Positions 1-8,472 of a DNA stretch of 21,205 nt are shown here, piece by piece (within the stretch, counting starts at the first letter, position 1; each line of letters starts with the position of its first letter). Location: NCBI GenBank assembly GCA_031275955.1, contig JAISNZ010000068.1, positions 1-21,205 on the forward strand, written 5' to 3'. Under the pieces are notes generated by a model. It was not told the origin of the DNA. It made no database searches and saw nothing but the letters and a program-made list of their open reading frames with translations. The DNA is from Desulfovibrio sp. (GTDB lineage: Bacteria > Desulfobacterota > Desulfovibrionia > Desulfovibrionales > Desulfovibrionaceae). The translations under genes were made by a program, and so were the position numbers.

Positions 1-1888
1 CGCTGACCGTAATCTGGCCGCTGGCGCCGGTCGTTTGCGCGCCCGAGGGCAGCCCGCTGAAATTGGGGTTGGCCGCGAAGGTCAGACTTTTGCCCGCTAC
101 GGGAGTTTCGCCCTGCTTGAGGGTAAAGGTCACGGTGGTGGCCGCGTTCTGGGTCAGGCTGCCGGGAGATGCCTCCAAGCTGTACACAGACGGCGTTCCT
201 TGCAACGTAAATTCGGCTTCGCTGTTTCCGACTCTGACCACAACCGAGACCCTGCCGTCGCGCGGCAGGGCGTCGGGATCAAGCGCCAGGAGAAATTCTC
301 CCCTGCCGTCCGTGATGTACTCTTTGGAAGAAACCCCGGCATGGGCGAAGCGCGCGAAAATCAGTTCGTCCGCAAGGGCGTTCAGCCCGGCGAGCGTCCG
401 GGCCAGGAAGCCGTCCGGCGGGGGAGATGCCTGCTGCGCCAGCCAGGGCCCGCCGACCCTCACTGTCACGCTCTCCCCGGCGGCATAGCCGCCAAAGGCT
501 TTGGTTATCCGGAAGCGGAAGGAATTATCGCCCTCCCGGCCGAGATACTCTATGCGGTAGTCCTGCTTGGCCCGGTATTCCAGGATGATTTTGTTTTCCC
601 TGTCCACAAAATCGTGCCTGGACCCGGACACGCTGTGCGCTTCCGCCACCTTGGCGGGGTTGAGCTGGTCCTCTGCCGACAGGTCGAAACGGTAGACAAG
701 GTTCAGTCCGATCTCCGAGTCCGTTCTGCCCTGTTCCGTGCTTTGCTGCCTGACGAAGGCGTTCAGCAGGGGAATAGGCGTAAATTCAAGGCCGTAGGAC
801 CAGATGCGGGGATTTTTTTCCAGGCTGTCCGGGCCGAACACGCCCACATGGTCGCCGTACCAGCGCGTATAGGAGCCTGTCAGGGCCAGGGGGCGGTAAA
901 AGGGCAGATAGGCCCTGGCCCGCGCATCCCAGCCACGGGCCGGGCGCTCCTCAATGAACCTGTCGTCAAAGTCGCGGGAATTCTTCCAGCCGGAAAGGGG
1001 CCAGTAATAGTTGGAGGAAAGTTTCAGCCAGTCGGCCTGGACCTCAAGTCCCGCCCCGCCGCGCTGGTGGGAGCGGGTGAAATCGTAGTCCAGAAAGAGG
1101 TTGTAGCCCAGCATCAGGTTGCCGGCGTTCTGTTCATCCAGGGCGAAGGGATACCAGCGCTGGCCCAGCCCGAAGTTGCCTATCCAGCGGATCTGCCCCG
1201 AGGACTCCCCGCCGTTGACGGTCATCGTGCGCAGCCCCAGTTGGGTGAAGATCGTGCTGTATGTCCAGTCATAGAGGGGGAGGAGGACGTCTCCCTCGCC
1301 GTTCAGCCTGCCGTCGCCGTCAATAAGGAAGTTCAGCCGCGCCCGCGCGCCGTCCGCCAGGCTGGTTAGCAGGGATTCGGCCCTGCTGTTGACAAGGCCG
1401 CTCGCCCAGGACAGGCCGCGGGAAAGGACCATATCCGTTGTTTCGCTGCCCATGAGCGGGGAGGAATGGGCGTTCCCCTGGTCGGGTCTGTGGTCGAAGA
1501 GACGGAAATATTCTCCGGTAAAGGGATCATAGCCCGGACGCAGGGTCTCGCTGGAGGGAAGGCTGAGCCCGGAGCCGGGCTTTCCCGGCCCGGGCAGGCC
1601 GGTAAAGGAGGCGGCCTTATCCAGGAGAATATCCCGCAGGGCGGAGGGGGGCTTGTAGGCCTTGATGCTCCATTCCCGGGGAGGACTTTCTGTTTCCTCA
1701 GCCGCGGGCGAAGGCCAGGCGAAAGCCCTGGGCGCGGCCTTTTCAGGACCGCTCTCCTTGCTGGGAAGGGATGTCCCGGAGGATTTTTCCGGCAAGGCCA
1801 GGGCGACAGGAAAGCAGACGGGCAGGCAGAAGCCCGTGAGCAGGAGAAAGATGGCAAACAGCCGAATGGCGGCACGTCCGCGGTGCAT
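1..1888 (-). CDS. Inverse autotransporter adhesin (intimin/invasin family), 3' end cut by the window edge
   Basis: The minus-strand frame is open from ATG 1888 to the window edge (629 codons). Residues 1-32 look like a signal peptide: basic start, hydrophobic core, ALA before LPEK. Residues about 150-402 are rich in alternating aromatic and polar segments typical of an inverse-autotransporter beta-barrel (for example GLGQRWYPF, LMLGYNLFLDYDF, GWDARARAYLPFY). The family's linker motif follows at 425-439 (HDFVDRENKIILEYR). Residues from about 567 resemble a Big-1 bacterial Ig-like domain (SLEASPGSLTQNAATTVTFTLK), and the passenger continues past the edge. No LysM domain is obvious in the 33-150 region. 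Proteins of this family insert in the outer membrane and display Ig-like domains that bind host or bacterial surfaces. AAGGGG sits 8 nt before the ATG. The gene begins 42 nt after tssF with no terminator between, so it probably belongs to the T6SS operon. Confidence 0.88.
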   Translation of the reverse strand, partial: MHRGRAAIRLFAIFLLLTGFCLPVCFPVALALPEKSSGTSLPSKESGPEKAAPRAFAWPSPAAEETESPPREWSIKAYKPPSALRDILLDKAASFTGLPGPGKPGSGLSLPSSETLRPGYDPFTGEYFRLFDHRPDQGNAHSSPLMGSETTDMVLSRGLSWASGLVNSRAESLLTSLADGARARLNFLIDGDGRLNGEGDVLLPLYDWTYSTIFTQLGLRTMTVNGGESSGQIRWIGNFGLGQRWYPFALDEQNAGNLMLGYNLFLDYDFTRSHQRGGAGLEVQADWLKLSSNYYWPLSGWKNSRDFDDRFIEERPARGWDARARAYLPFYRPLALTGSYTRWYGDHVGVFGPDSLEKNPRIWSYGLEFTPIPLLNAFVRQQSTEQGRTDSEIGLNLVYRFDLSAEDQLNPAKVAEAHSVSGSRHDFVDRENKIILEYRAKQDYRIEYLGREGDNSFRFRITKAFGGYAAGESVTVRVGGPWLAQQASPPPDGFLARTLAGLNALADELIFARFAHAGVSSKEYITDGRGEFLLALDPDALPRDGRVSVVVRVGNSEAEFTLQGTPSVYSLEASPGSLTQNAATTVTFTLKQGETPVAGKSLTFAANPNFSGLPSGAQTTGASGQITVS

Positions 1889-1930
1889 GGCCGTCCCCTT
1901 GCCAAGGCGCCGGATCGGGAATTCCAGGAA

Positions 1931-3643
1931 TTATGGCGACAACGGGTCGTTCATATGTTTCAACCAGCGGAAGCGGTTTTTATTCAGGCTGTCCGTCGCC
2001 GTAACGCTCACAAAACTGTTGATGGCGGAATACTCATGCAGAAAGGAAGCGATGATTTGGGCGAAAAGATACATATCGCCGGTATTGCTGAAGCCGGATT
2101 CATCCAGGGTGAGGAGCAGATCCGTTCCGCGCACGGGCCGTCCCTTCCAGATGTAGTCCATGGGTTTGGCCTCAAGGGAGACAACGGAGTCGATGCGCTT
2201 TTTGTTGGCCTCAATGTGCAGGGCGTCCGTTTTTTTCGGCAGATAGACGAAAAGCAGGGCCCGCAGGGTCTTCGCGTCGGCCAGGGGCAGGTAGTTGAGA
2301 TACAGATGCGCGAGCATGGCCCAGAGGGCATTGCCCTCGGCGGGGGCGGGGGCTGGGGCGGTGGGCGGCGTCAGGTTGACGAAGTCCGCCAGGGCCGGCG
2401 ATGAGGAGAGCGGCAGATGCACGTCGCCGATTTTCAGGCGGGCCGGCAAATCGCCGTTGCTGTAGAGAACATTGGGAGAGAGGACATCCGACTCGGGCAG
2501 GGGCCCGCCCAGGGGATGGCTCAGCAGGATCTCCATTTCCTTGCGGCCGTTCTCCGTTCTGCGATAGCGCGTTGAATAGAAGGGCCTTGAGGAATCCTCT
2601 TCATAGGCCGTCAGGGAGAAATAGGGCCTTTCTCCGCCGGGGCCGGCGCCTGTGACGGATTCCACAAGATAGGGGACGTAGGCATCCGCCCTGGAGGCGT
2701 TCGCCCTGACGACATAGCTCTCCTGCCGGTGATCCGCCCGGATGGGGGTGGTTTCATAGGGAAAAAGATTGACGGCCGGTGTGGCGAAGAGGGCGAAATG
2801 GCTGCGCGAAAAGGAGGGGAAATCGCCCTGCGGCGTCTGCTGGAGTTCAAAGGTGCAGGAGAATTTTTCCACCTCTTTCCTGTCCGCTCCGGCATCCGGC
2901 ATGGGAATGTCCAGAAAGAAAAATTTTTCCGGAAAAATATAGTATTCCTGCAAAAGACGATAGCAGGGCAGGGCCGTTGCCGGGTAGGGGAAAAGCCCGT
3001 CTTCCGGGGCAAGGCCCACCAGACGGAGCGCGCTTCCCGGCAAGACGCGCTCCGTCTGCCCGGCCTGAAATACCAGCCGCTCCGTCTGCCGGAGCAGGAG
3101 GTAAAGCCGCTGGAGCGCCTCCTGGCGCGAGCCGCGCAGATGCAGCCGCAGCCGTTTTAGCGCGGCGAAAGCCGGGGGAACGGTGAGGACAAAATCAAGG
3201 CGCAGGGCCGCCTGCCTGCCGGGCCGGCTGTCGGTCGTGACCGCGTCCAGACGCATGGGGACAAGTTCCACCGGACTCGTCGTGCTGAAGACGCAGGAAA
3301 CTCCCTCCACGGCATCCGAGGCCACGCGGCTGCCCCTGGGAATGACCACGGCTTCCGCCAGGGAAGGCTTGGGGGTGAACTGCATGACGGCGCAACTCGG
3401 GATGTCGCGCAGCAGTTGGGGCAGCACGAGTTCCAGCAGGTTTTCCGCCAGAAGATCATAACTTTCGTCCAGTTGCTGCCTCAACTGGCCGGCCAGAAAG
3501 GCCGTTCCCTCCAGTAGCCGCTCCACATCCGGGTCCGCGGAAGAACCGGAGAGCAGGGGAGCCACAGCCGGATGGGCGCGGGAGAATTCCGCGGCAAGAA
3601 CGCGCAGATACTCCAATTCCTGTTGATAATACCGGGTGTTCAT
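1931..3643 (-). CDS. tssF: Type VI secretion system baseplate subunit TssF
   Basis: This 570-residue protein has the TssF (VasA/ImpG) N-terminus: MNTRYYQQELEYLRVLAAEF, then AFLAGQLRQQLDESYDLLAENLLELVLPQLL, where the family's first helices lie. The length matches the family (about 570-620). TssF forms the baseplate wedge with TssG, TssE and TssK, on which the tail tube and sheath are built. The ATG overlaps the tssE stop by 4 nt (ATGA), so translation is likely coupled. The usual next gene, tssG, is absent, and an adhesin gene follows instead. The ending is normal, with no sign of truncation. Confidence 0.95.
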   Translation of the reverse strand: MNTRYYQQELEYLRVLAAEFSRAHPAVAPLLSGSSADPDVERLLEGTAFLAGQLRQQLDESYDLLAENLLELVLPQLLRDIPSCAVMQFTPKPSLAEAVVIPRGSRVASDAVEGVSCVFSTTSPVELVPMRLDAVTTDSRPGRQAALRLDFVLTVPPAFAALKRLRLHLRGSRQEALQRLYLLLRQTERLVFQAGQTERVLPGSALRLVGLAPEDGLFPYPATALPCYRLLQEYYIFPEKFFFLDIPMPDAGADRKEVEKFSCTFELQQTPQGDFPSFSRSHFALFATPAVNLFPYETTPIRADHRQESYVVRANASRADAYVPYLVESVTGAGPGGERPYFSLTAYEEDSSRPFYSTRYRRTENGRKEMEILLSHPLGGPLPESDVLSPNVLYSNGDLPARLKIGDVHLPLSSSPALADFVNLTPPTAPAPAPAEGNALWAMLAHLYLNYLPLADAKTLRALLFVYLPKKTDALHIEANKKRIDSVVSLEAKPMDYIWKGRPVRGTDLLLTLDESGFSNTGDMYLFAQIIASFLHEYSAINSFVSVTATDSLNKNRFRWLKHMNDPLSP

Positions 3644-4086
3644 CCAGCCTGCTCCCGGAAGCTGTCCTCTTCCTGCAAACGGACAATGCCTGTGGCGTCC
3701 AGAATGGTTTCCAGCTGCAAGGGGCTTGGACCGTTTTCCGTCTGGCAGATGGCGTCAATGCGGAAGACCGCCGCCAGAGGCAGGTCCGGCCTGGGGGCAT
3801 AGGTCACGCGGACGTCCCTGAGGCGGGGTTCATAGCGCAGGATCACGCGAGCCAGTTCCGCCTCCAGATCGCTGACGCCTTCTTTCGTAAAACCGCTGCC
3901 CAAATCCGTGAGATCGGCAATGCCGTAATCCGGGGCAATGGGCACGTTGCCCCGGCGGGTGTTGAGCATGGCCGTAAGGTGCCGCATAATCGAACGGCGC
4001 AGGCGATCCGGGGAAAAACGGGCGATGTTGTCCTTTCCCTCTTTTTCCAGCGCGTACACGCGTTCCAGCAACGTCATGTCCTGCAT
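3640..4086 (-). CDS. tssE: Type VI secretion system baseplate subunit TssE (gp25-like)
   Basis: This small gp25/lysozyme-like baseplate protein is about 148 residues long. It has the family pattern: an N-terminal LLERV helix, SIMRHLTAMLNTRRGNVPIAPDYGI in the first half and an acidic helix with RYEPRLRDVRV in the second. It corresponds to the phage T4 gp25 wedge protein and helps start sheath polymerisation. I chose ATG 4086 because AGGTGAG lies just upstream and tssM ends 4 nt earlier. An in-frame ATG at 4116 lies inside tssM and has no ribosome-binding site. The stop overlaps the tssF start by 4 nt. Confidence 0.92.
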   Translation of the reverse strand: MQDMTLLERVYALEKEGKDNIARFSPDRLRRSIMRHLTAMLNTRRGNVPIAPDYGIADLTDLGSGFTKEGVSDLEAELARVILRYEPRLRDVRVTYAPRPDLPLAAVFRIDAICQTENGPSPLQLETILDATGIVRLQEEDSFREQAG

Positions 4087-4090
4087 GGGC

Positions 4091-7000
4091 TCACCTGCGG
4101 CATTCGGCGGCGACAAAGGGCAGAGCGTCGGGGGCGTACCGCGCGCCGCTCAAAACGGCCTCCGAGCCGGAAAATTTATAGCGCAGGGTGATGTTCGTGA
4201 TGCCGAGTTTTTTCAGCAGGGCATCCCGGTCGGGAAAATCCGACTGATGAAATGTTTTCGAGCCGTATTGGAAGTCATGCAGAAAACTGACAAAGCCGTT
4301 TTCTCCTTCATAACGCGCGTTCAGGGTTAAGGATCGAAAATAGATGCTGATGTTCGTATCGCCGCAACCGTCACGCTGCCAGGAAAAGAGCGTGGATGCC
4401 GGGCTGTTGTAATTGGCGAGTTCCTGTTTCTTTTGCGCGCAGGCGAGAGAAAGAACGACGGCATAGGGTTTTTCCAGAGCGTCGTCGTTGACCTCGACAG
4501 GCACGGCCTCCACGGTCACGGCATAGGATTGCGGCATAGGTTTGTACTCAAGAAGGCCGGTGTTCAGGAAATGCAGGAAATCGTCCTTAAAGGGAATGGG
4601 AATGCCGTCCAGTTCCTGCGGTTCATAGCCGTACAGGGTGTGGTTGAAAAAATATTGCAGGGTTGTGTCGGCGAAATCACGGGCAAGGCCGCCCTGTTCG
4701 GCGAAAAGGCCCTGCTGCAGCTGGATGGGGGAAAGCGCGCCCGCCTTGACCAGAACATTGCCTTCCCACATGGACTGAATGTGGCAGGAGGCGCCGTTGA
4801 TCAGCCGGGTCGTGAAAAAGGCAAGGGGACCGTTGTCCAGCAGGAACAACGGGGAATCCTTTTCCTGGGCCGGATTGAGCTTCTGGCGCAGGGAGAGGGC
4901 GGCGGTTTTGGCCAGGGCCAGCTTCGCCGTGGCGGCATTGCTGTTTTTTTCGTCCGGCATGGCGTCCTTCACGGCGTTGAAGGCAAGGTCGGTGGAAAGG
5001 GTAAAGCGGACCAGATCGCGCAGGGCCGCCAGATAGGTCTGGATTTCCTTGACCAGAGATTCCGCGCGGCTATGGCGTTCCTGTTCGGCCGCATCCAGTT
5101 CGTTGTCGGCCTGCTCATAAAGCTGGAGAACGCTTTCCTTGATCCGCTGCGTCAGGCCGGGCTGGACGCGATCCGGGCTGGCGCGGGTTTCCAGGCGCAG
5201 GGCCTGGGAGAAAACTTCCAGGTCCTCCAGCCAGCGCGGCGCCGGATCCAGATAGGGGCGTATGGGGCGCAGTTCTTCTTCCATGCGCAGGGCGAAGGCA
5301 AAGAAGGGATTGTGGTCCGAACTCATCAGCGTCATGACTTCACCGGAGGCGGAGACCCCGGCGAGGCTCAGGGCTTTTTCCGTGAAGGCGGCGGCGAAAC
5401 TTTTCCAGGCCTCGGCGTAGCTGCCCGCATACCAGCGCAGGAAATCCTGGGCATGGGGCTTCAGGGCGTCATCGGCGATAATGAGGGAGAGGTTGTCCAG
5501 ATAGTCCAGGGTAACCTTGAAGCCGGCGGCGGTATAGGGCGGATCGAGCTGCGCTTCATCAAGGGCGCTCGCCGTGAGGCCGGGCCAAAAAACGCTTCCC
5601 CTGAGCGCGGAAAGATTGTGCAGTTCGCTGGCCCGGTGGATCAGCCAGTGCATGGAATAGCCCTTGATTTCCGGCAGGCGGGCCAGGGAAGCCTGAAGGG
5701 AGCGCAGGATCTGTTCCTGCGTATCGGCGTCCCATCTTCCGTTGTAATAATAACGGGCCAGACTGTAAGCTGTGGAAAGATCCAGCAGCGGGATGTCACC
5801 CGTATTCAGGGCCTGCAGAAGGCCTTGGGGCATGGCGGGAATTTGGAGCAGATCCGCAAAGGGTTTCCCCTGCCGCGCGGCGGAAACCAGATCAAAACGC
5901 CAGACAAGATCCGCAACGAGGGTGAAGAAGTCCTTGTCCGGGGTTTTGTCCGTGAGGCGGCCGCGCTGGAGCCCCATCTGCTCCAAGGCTTGCAGGAGAA
6001 CACTCTTCTCAAACTCGGCGTTCAGCTCGCGATACAGATGCGCCAGGCCCTCCCGGCGCTGATTCAGCCCCATGGAGGGGAAAATGCCGGCTTCGGCGTC
6101 CTTTTCCATCTGTTCCGTATCGCGGAAACGCTGTTCAAAGGCGAGCAGCCGGCCCGGCATGGAGGTGTCCCGCGGCGGCACGGGTTTTTGCGCGGCGATG
6201 CGGCGCAAAATCGTCTCGTTCTGCTGGAAGGAAAAAGAAAGCAGGGCCGCGAGGCCGAAGGTCACGAGAAGCAGGGCGGCATAGGCGAAGGTGCGCAGCG
6301 AGGAGCGCCAGCGCAGATATTCGGCCACAGGGCGGTTCCTGTTGCGATCCTCCGGCAGGACACGGCTGAAGAAGTCGTGGAGAAAAAATCCGGAGGCGCT
6401 TTCCCGGGTATGGAAGAGGCCGCGCATCAGGCCGGAGAGCCCGGGAAAGGCCCGGCTGTGCCCTTCCGCGTCGGTTCTCAGCGCGCTTGAAAAGAAAATT
6501 CCGCGCAGGAGCGGTGTCTCCTGGTAGGGGTTTTCCCCGAAAAGCTCTCCGGCGTAGGCGGCGAGAGCCGGAGCCATAACCTTGAACTCTTCCCAGGCAA
6601 GCAGGCGGTGCGGCTGCGCCTCCGGCGATTCCTCGCGGGCAAACAGGCACAGAGAACGGAATTGCCGCAGGATGTCGTCCAGGGCTTTTTGGATTTGCAC
6701 ACCAACGGGAACAAGGTTTTTCTTGTCCGGCGACTGGAGGATGCGGCCCACGCACTGCCGCCTGGCGTCAGGGGAAAGACTCTCCAGCACGCGGCCCATT
6801 CCCGCCTGCAGGTCGATTTTGCTCACCATGAGGTAAACGGGAAATTTCGCGCCCAGCATGCGCATGATTTCGTCGAGGCGCCGGCGCAGGGCGCGCGCCT
6901 CGGGGATCAGATGATCCCCCCCCCCGTACAGGGTGTCGGCGGCGACAAGAATCACCAGGCCGTTCAGCGCTTCCCTGCGGCGGTATCTCTCCAGTTGGCG

Positions 7001-7573
7001 CAGAAAATCAAGCCACTCAGCGTTGTCCGCCGCTCCGTCCAGCGGGACCGCGTACCGTCCGGCCGTATCCAGCACCACGGCCTCCCGAAAGAAATACCAA
7101 TCGCAGTTGCGCGTGCTTGCATGTTCCGGGTCCGGTCCCACGTCCGTCAACATGGCGTTCAAGCCGCAATGGCTGACGGCGGAGGATTTGCCCGCCCCGG
7201 TTTTGCCCATGACCATATACCAGGGCAGGGCGTAGACGGGATTGCCGCGCCCTCCCAGATAGGAGGTCTTCAGAATGGCTATGGCGCGTTTCCAGCGGTT
7301 GTCAATCAGATCTTTCCCGGCCGTCCGGTCCGGAAGAGCCGTGGAGGCAAGGGAGACAACATGCTCTATCTGCAGACGGCGGCGGTGTCGGGAAATCGCC
7401 CGCAGGCAGAGGACAAGGCAGAGCAGAAAGGCAAAGAGCAGACCCGCGGCGGCAAGCGCCGTTTTCGGCGGAATATCCGCAAGGCGGCAGAGGACATACG
7501 TCCCCCCGCAGAGGAGGAGGGCCAGAAGCATCCAGAGCAGGATGCGCAAAACGGTCTTCAGCAGTCCTTTCAC
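4091..7573 (-). CDS. tssM: Type VI secretion system inner-membrane ATPase-like protein TssM (IcmF)
   Basis: At 1160 residues this is a full-length IcmF-family protein. Two N-terminal transmembrane segments (about 8-30 and 38-58) precede a cytoplasmic NTPase domain. Its Walker A is GKTGAGKS at 123-130, a Walker-B-like VVLDTAG lies at 166-172 and SKID at 251-254. A third transmembrane segment spans about 428-448, and the rest is a large periplasmic domain reaching toward TssJ. TssM joins TssL in the inner membrane to TssJ in the outer membrane. The start is GTG 7573, overlapping the tssL stop in a GTGA, with GGGGAG 9 nt upstream. Codons 217-220 contain ten consecutive G (listed separately). A slip there would truncate the protein before the third membrane segment and remove the periplasmic domain. 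Confidence 0.96.
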   Translation of the reverse strand: MKGLLKTVLRILLWMLLALLLCGGTYVLCRLADIPPKTALAAAGLLFAFLLCLVLCLRAISRHRRRLQIEHVVSLASTALPDRTAGKDLIDNRWKRAIAILKTSYLGGRGNPVYALPWYMVMGKTGAGKSSAVSHCGLNAMLTDVGPDPEHASTRNCDWYFFREAVVLDTAGRYAVPLDGAADNAEWLDFLRQLERYRRREALNGLVILVAADTLYGGGDHLIPEARALRRRLDEIMRMLGAKFPVYLMVSKIDLQAGMGRVLESLSPDARRQCVGRILQSPDKKNLVPVGVQIQKALDDILRQFRSLCLFAREESPEAQPHRLLAWEEFKVMAPALAAYAGELFGENPYQETPLLRGIFFSSALRTDAEGHSRAFPGLSGLMRGLFHTRESASGFFLHDFFSRVLPEDRNRNRPVAEYLRWRSSLRTFAYAALLLVTFGLAALLSFSFQQNETILRRIAAQKPVPPRDTSMPGRLLAFEQRFRDTEQMEKDAEAGIFPSMGLNQRREGLAHLYRELNAEFEKSVLLQALEQMGLQRGRLTDKTPDKDFFTLVADLVWRFDLVSAARQGKPFADLLQIPAMPQGLLQALNTGDIPLLDLSTAYSLARYYYNGRWDADTQEQILRSLQASLARLPEIKGYSMHWLIHRASELHNLSALRGSVFWPGLTASALDEAQLDPPYTAAGFKVTLDYLDNLSLIIADDALKPHAQDFLRWYAGSYAEAWKSFAAAFTEKALSLAGVSASGEVMTLMSSDHNPFFAFALRMEEELRPIRPYLDPAPRWLEDLEVFSQALRLETRASPDRVQPGLTQRIKESVLQLYEQADNELDAAEQERHSRAESLVKEIQTYLAALRDLVRFTLSTDLAFNAVKDAMPDEKNSNAATAKLALAKTAALSLRQKLNPAQEKDSPLFLLDNGPLAFFTTRLINGASCHIQSMWEGNVLVKAGALSPIQLQQGLFAEQGGLARDFADTTLQYFFNHTLYGYEPQELDGIPIPFKDDFLHFLNTGLLEYKPMPQSYAVTVEAVPVEVNDDALEKPYAVVLSLACAQKKQELANYNSPASTLFSWQRDGCGDTNISIYFRSLTLNARYEGENGFVSFLHDFQYGSKTFHQSDFPDRDALLKKLGITNITLRYKFSGSEAVLSGARYAPDALPFVAAECRR
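6916..6925 (-). repeat. Homopolymer run of ten G (coding strand) inside tssM
   Basis: The plus strand shows ten consecutive C, so the tssM coding strand reads TAC, three GGG codons, then the G of GAT (residues Y216 to D220). With ten bases the reading frame is intact. Nine or eleven would shift it. It is the longest mononucleotide run I noticed in the window; others reach seven or eight. Runs of this length are common slipped-strand mutation sites in phase-variable genes. Confidence 0.9.
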
Positions 7574-8469
7574 AGCAGCAGGCTCCCCTCGGTGAACAGG
7601 GTGAGAAGAGCATCAAGGCGCAGATCATACACCAAATAGAGAAGCCCGGTGACAAGGGGCGGTATGAGCCAGAGCAGCCAGTCCAGCCCGTCGAAACGGC
7701 GCAGACGGTTCAAAGGATTCTTCCGCGCGGGGGAAGCGGGATAGGCGGCCGGGAAAAGCCGCTGATTCTCCCCGACGCCGTTGGCGACCGCGGGGACGAA
7801 GCGGGCGATGGCGGCCAGTTTGCCCTCTCTGGCCGCCGCGTCGTTGAAATACATGCCGGTGAACCCCCGGGACAGGCAAAGGGCGAAGACTTCCAGAACA
7901 ATGCCCAGCATTTCCGGGGAGGCGTTTTCCTCTTCCTGTCCGGCCGGGGCTTCCGGTCCACTCAGACCTTCCTGTCCGGCCGGGGTTTCCGGTCCGCCCC
8001 GGGAGGCTTCGTTCCGGGCGGCGGAAACCGCGTCGCCGCCGCCCGGCCCGGCCTTTTCCAGCAGGACGTCCAGAATGCGGTAAAAATCCTCTCCCGCGGT
8101 AGCCGTATTGTGCCGGACAAGCTGCAGGGGGGCGATCATCCACTCCGCGCGGCCTGCCCAGGCGGAAGAGAGCAGGATTTCGTCAATAAAGGCGCAGACG
8201 GCGAAATCCGCCGTTTCGGCGAGGGTTCTGTCGAGTCCGGCCGCAACGGCGCGACGGACGGCGTCATCCAGCAGGCGGACAAGGTAGCTGCGCAAGCCCG
8301 GCGCCTGGGTCAGATTTACGTCCGCGGTTTTCCTGTCGGCAGCGTCGGGGTCCTCCACCACGATGCCCTGAACCTGCGCGGCGGGCGGGCCGGGCGGCTC
8401 CCGGCTGTCCGCCTCCGCGGCCAGCATGGCGGTGATCAGGGCTTCATTGAAATAATCCGTCCGGTGCAT
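7570..8469 (-). CDS. tssL: Type VI secretion system membrane protein TssL (DotU family), without a peptidoglycan-binding domain
   Basis: The 299-residue protein shows DotU motifs: ADFAVCAFIDEILLSS near 87-102, GRAEW...PLQLVRHNTATAGEDFYRILDVLLE at 106-138, and LEVFALCLSRGFTGMY at 192-207. One transmembrane segment follows near 264-281 (WLLWLIPPLVTGLLYLVY). The chain ends 18 residues later, so it lacks the OmpA/TagL-type peptidoglycan-binding extension found in some TssL proteins. TssL anchors TssM and contacts the baseplate. A Gly/Pro/Glu-rich insert at about 141-187 splits the cytoplasmic domain and contains a duplicated GPExPAGQE unit. The start is ATG 8469, 3 nt after the tssK stop. The end overlaps the tssM start by 4 nt. 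Confidence 0.93.
   Translation of the reverse strand: MHRTDYFNEALITAMLAAEADSREPPGPPAAQVQGIVVEDPDAADRKTADVNLTQAPGLRSYLVRLLDDAVRRAVAAGLDRTLAETADFAVCAFIDEILLSSAWAGRAEWMIAPLQLVRHNTATAGEDFYRILDVLLEKAGPGGGDAVSAARNEASRGGPETPAGQEGLSGPEAPAGQEEENASPEMLGIVLEVFALCLSRGFTGMYFNDAAAREGKLAAIARFVPAVANGVGENQRLFPAAYPASPARKNPLNRLRRFDGLDWLLWLIPPLVTGLLYLVYDLRLDALLTLFTEGSLLL
7932..7995. repeat. Two-copy 28-bp direct repeat inside tssL
   Basis: Copies at 7932-7959 and 7968-7995 differ at one base and are offset by 36 bp, or 12 codons. They encode the duplicated GPETPAGQEGLS / GPEAPAGQEEEN segment of the TssL insert. Because the offset is a multiple of three, gain or loss of a unit would keep the frame. Confidence 0.85.
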
Positions 8470-8472
8470 GCC

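Noticed and set aside
35..1369. Long plus-strand frame opposite the adhesin gene.
   Set aside because: The minus-strand frame has a signal peptide, barrel pattern and family motif. The plus frame is a GC-driven shadow.
4433..6490. A 685-codon plus-strand frame opposite tssM.
   Set aside because: tssM is an unmistakable full-length IcmF protein. The opposite frame has repetitive Gly/Gln composition and no domain pattern.
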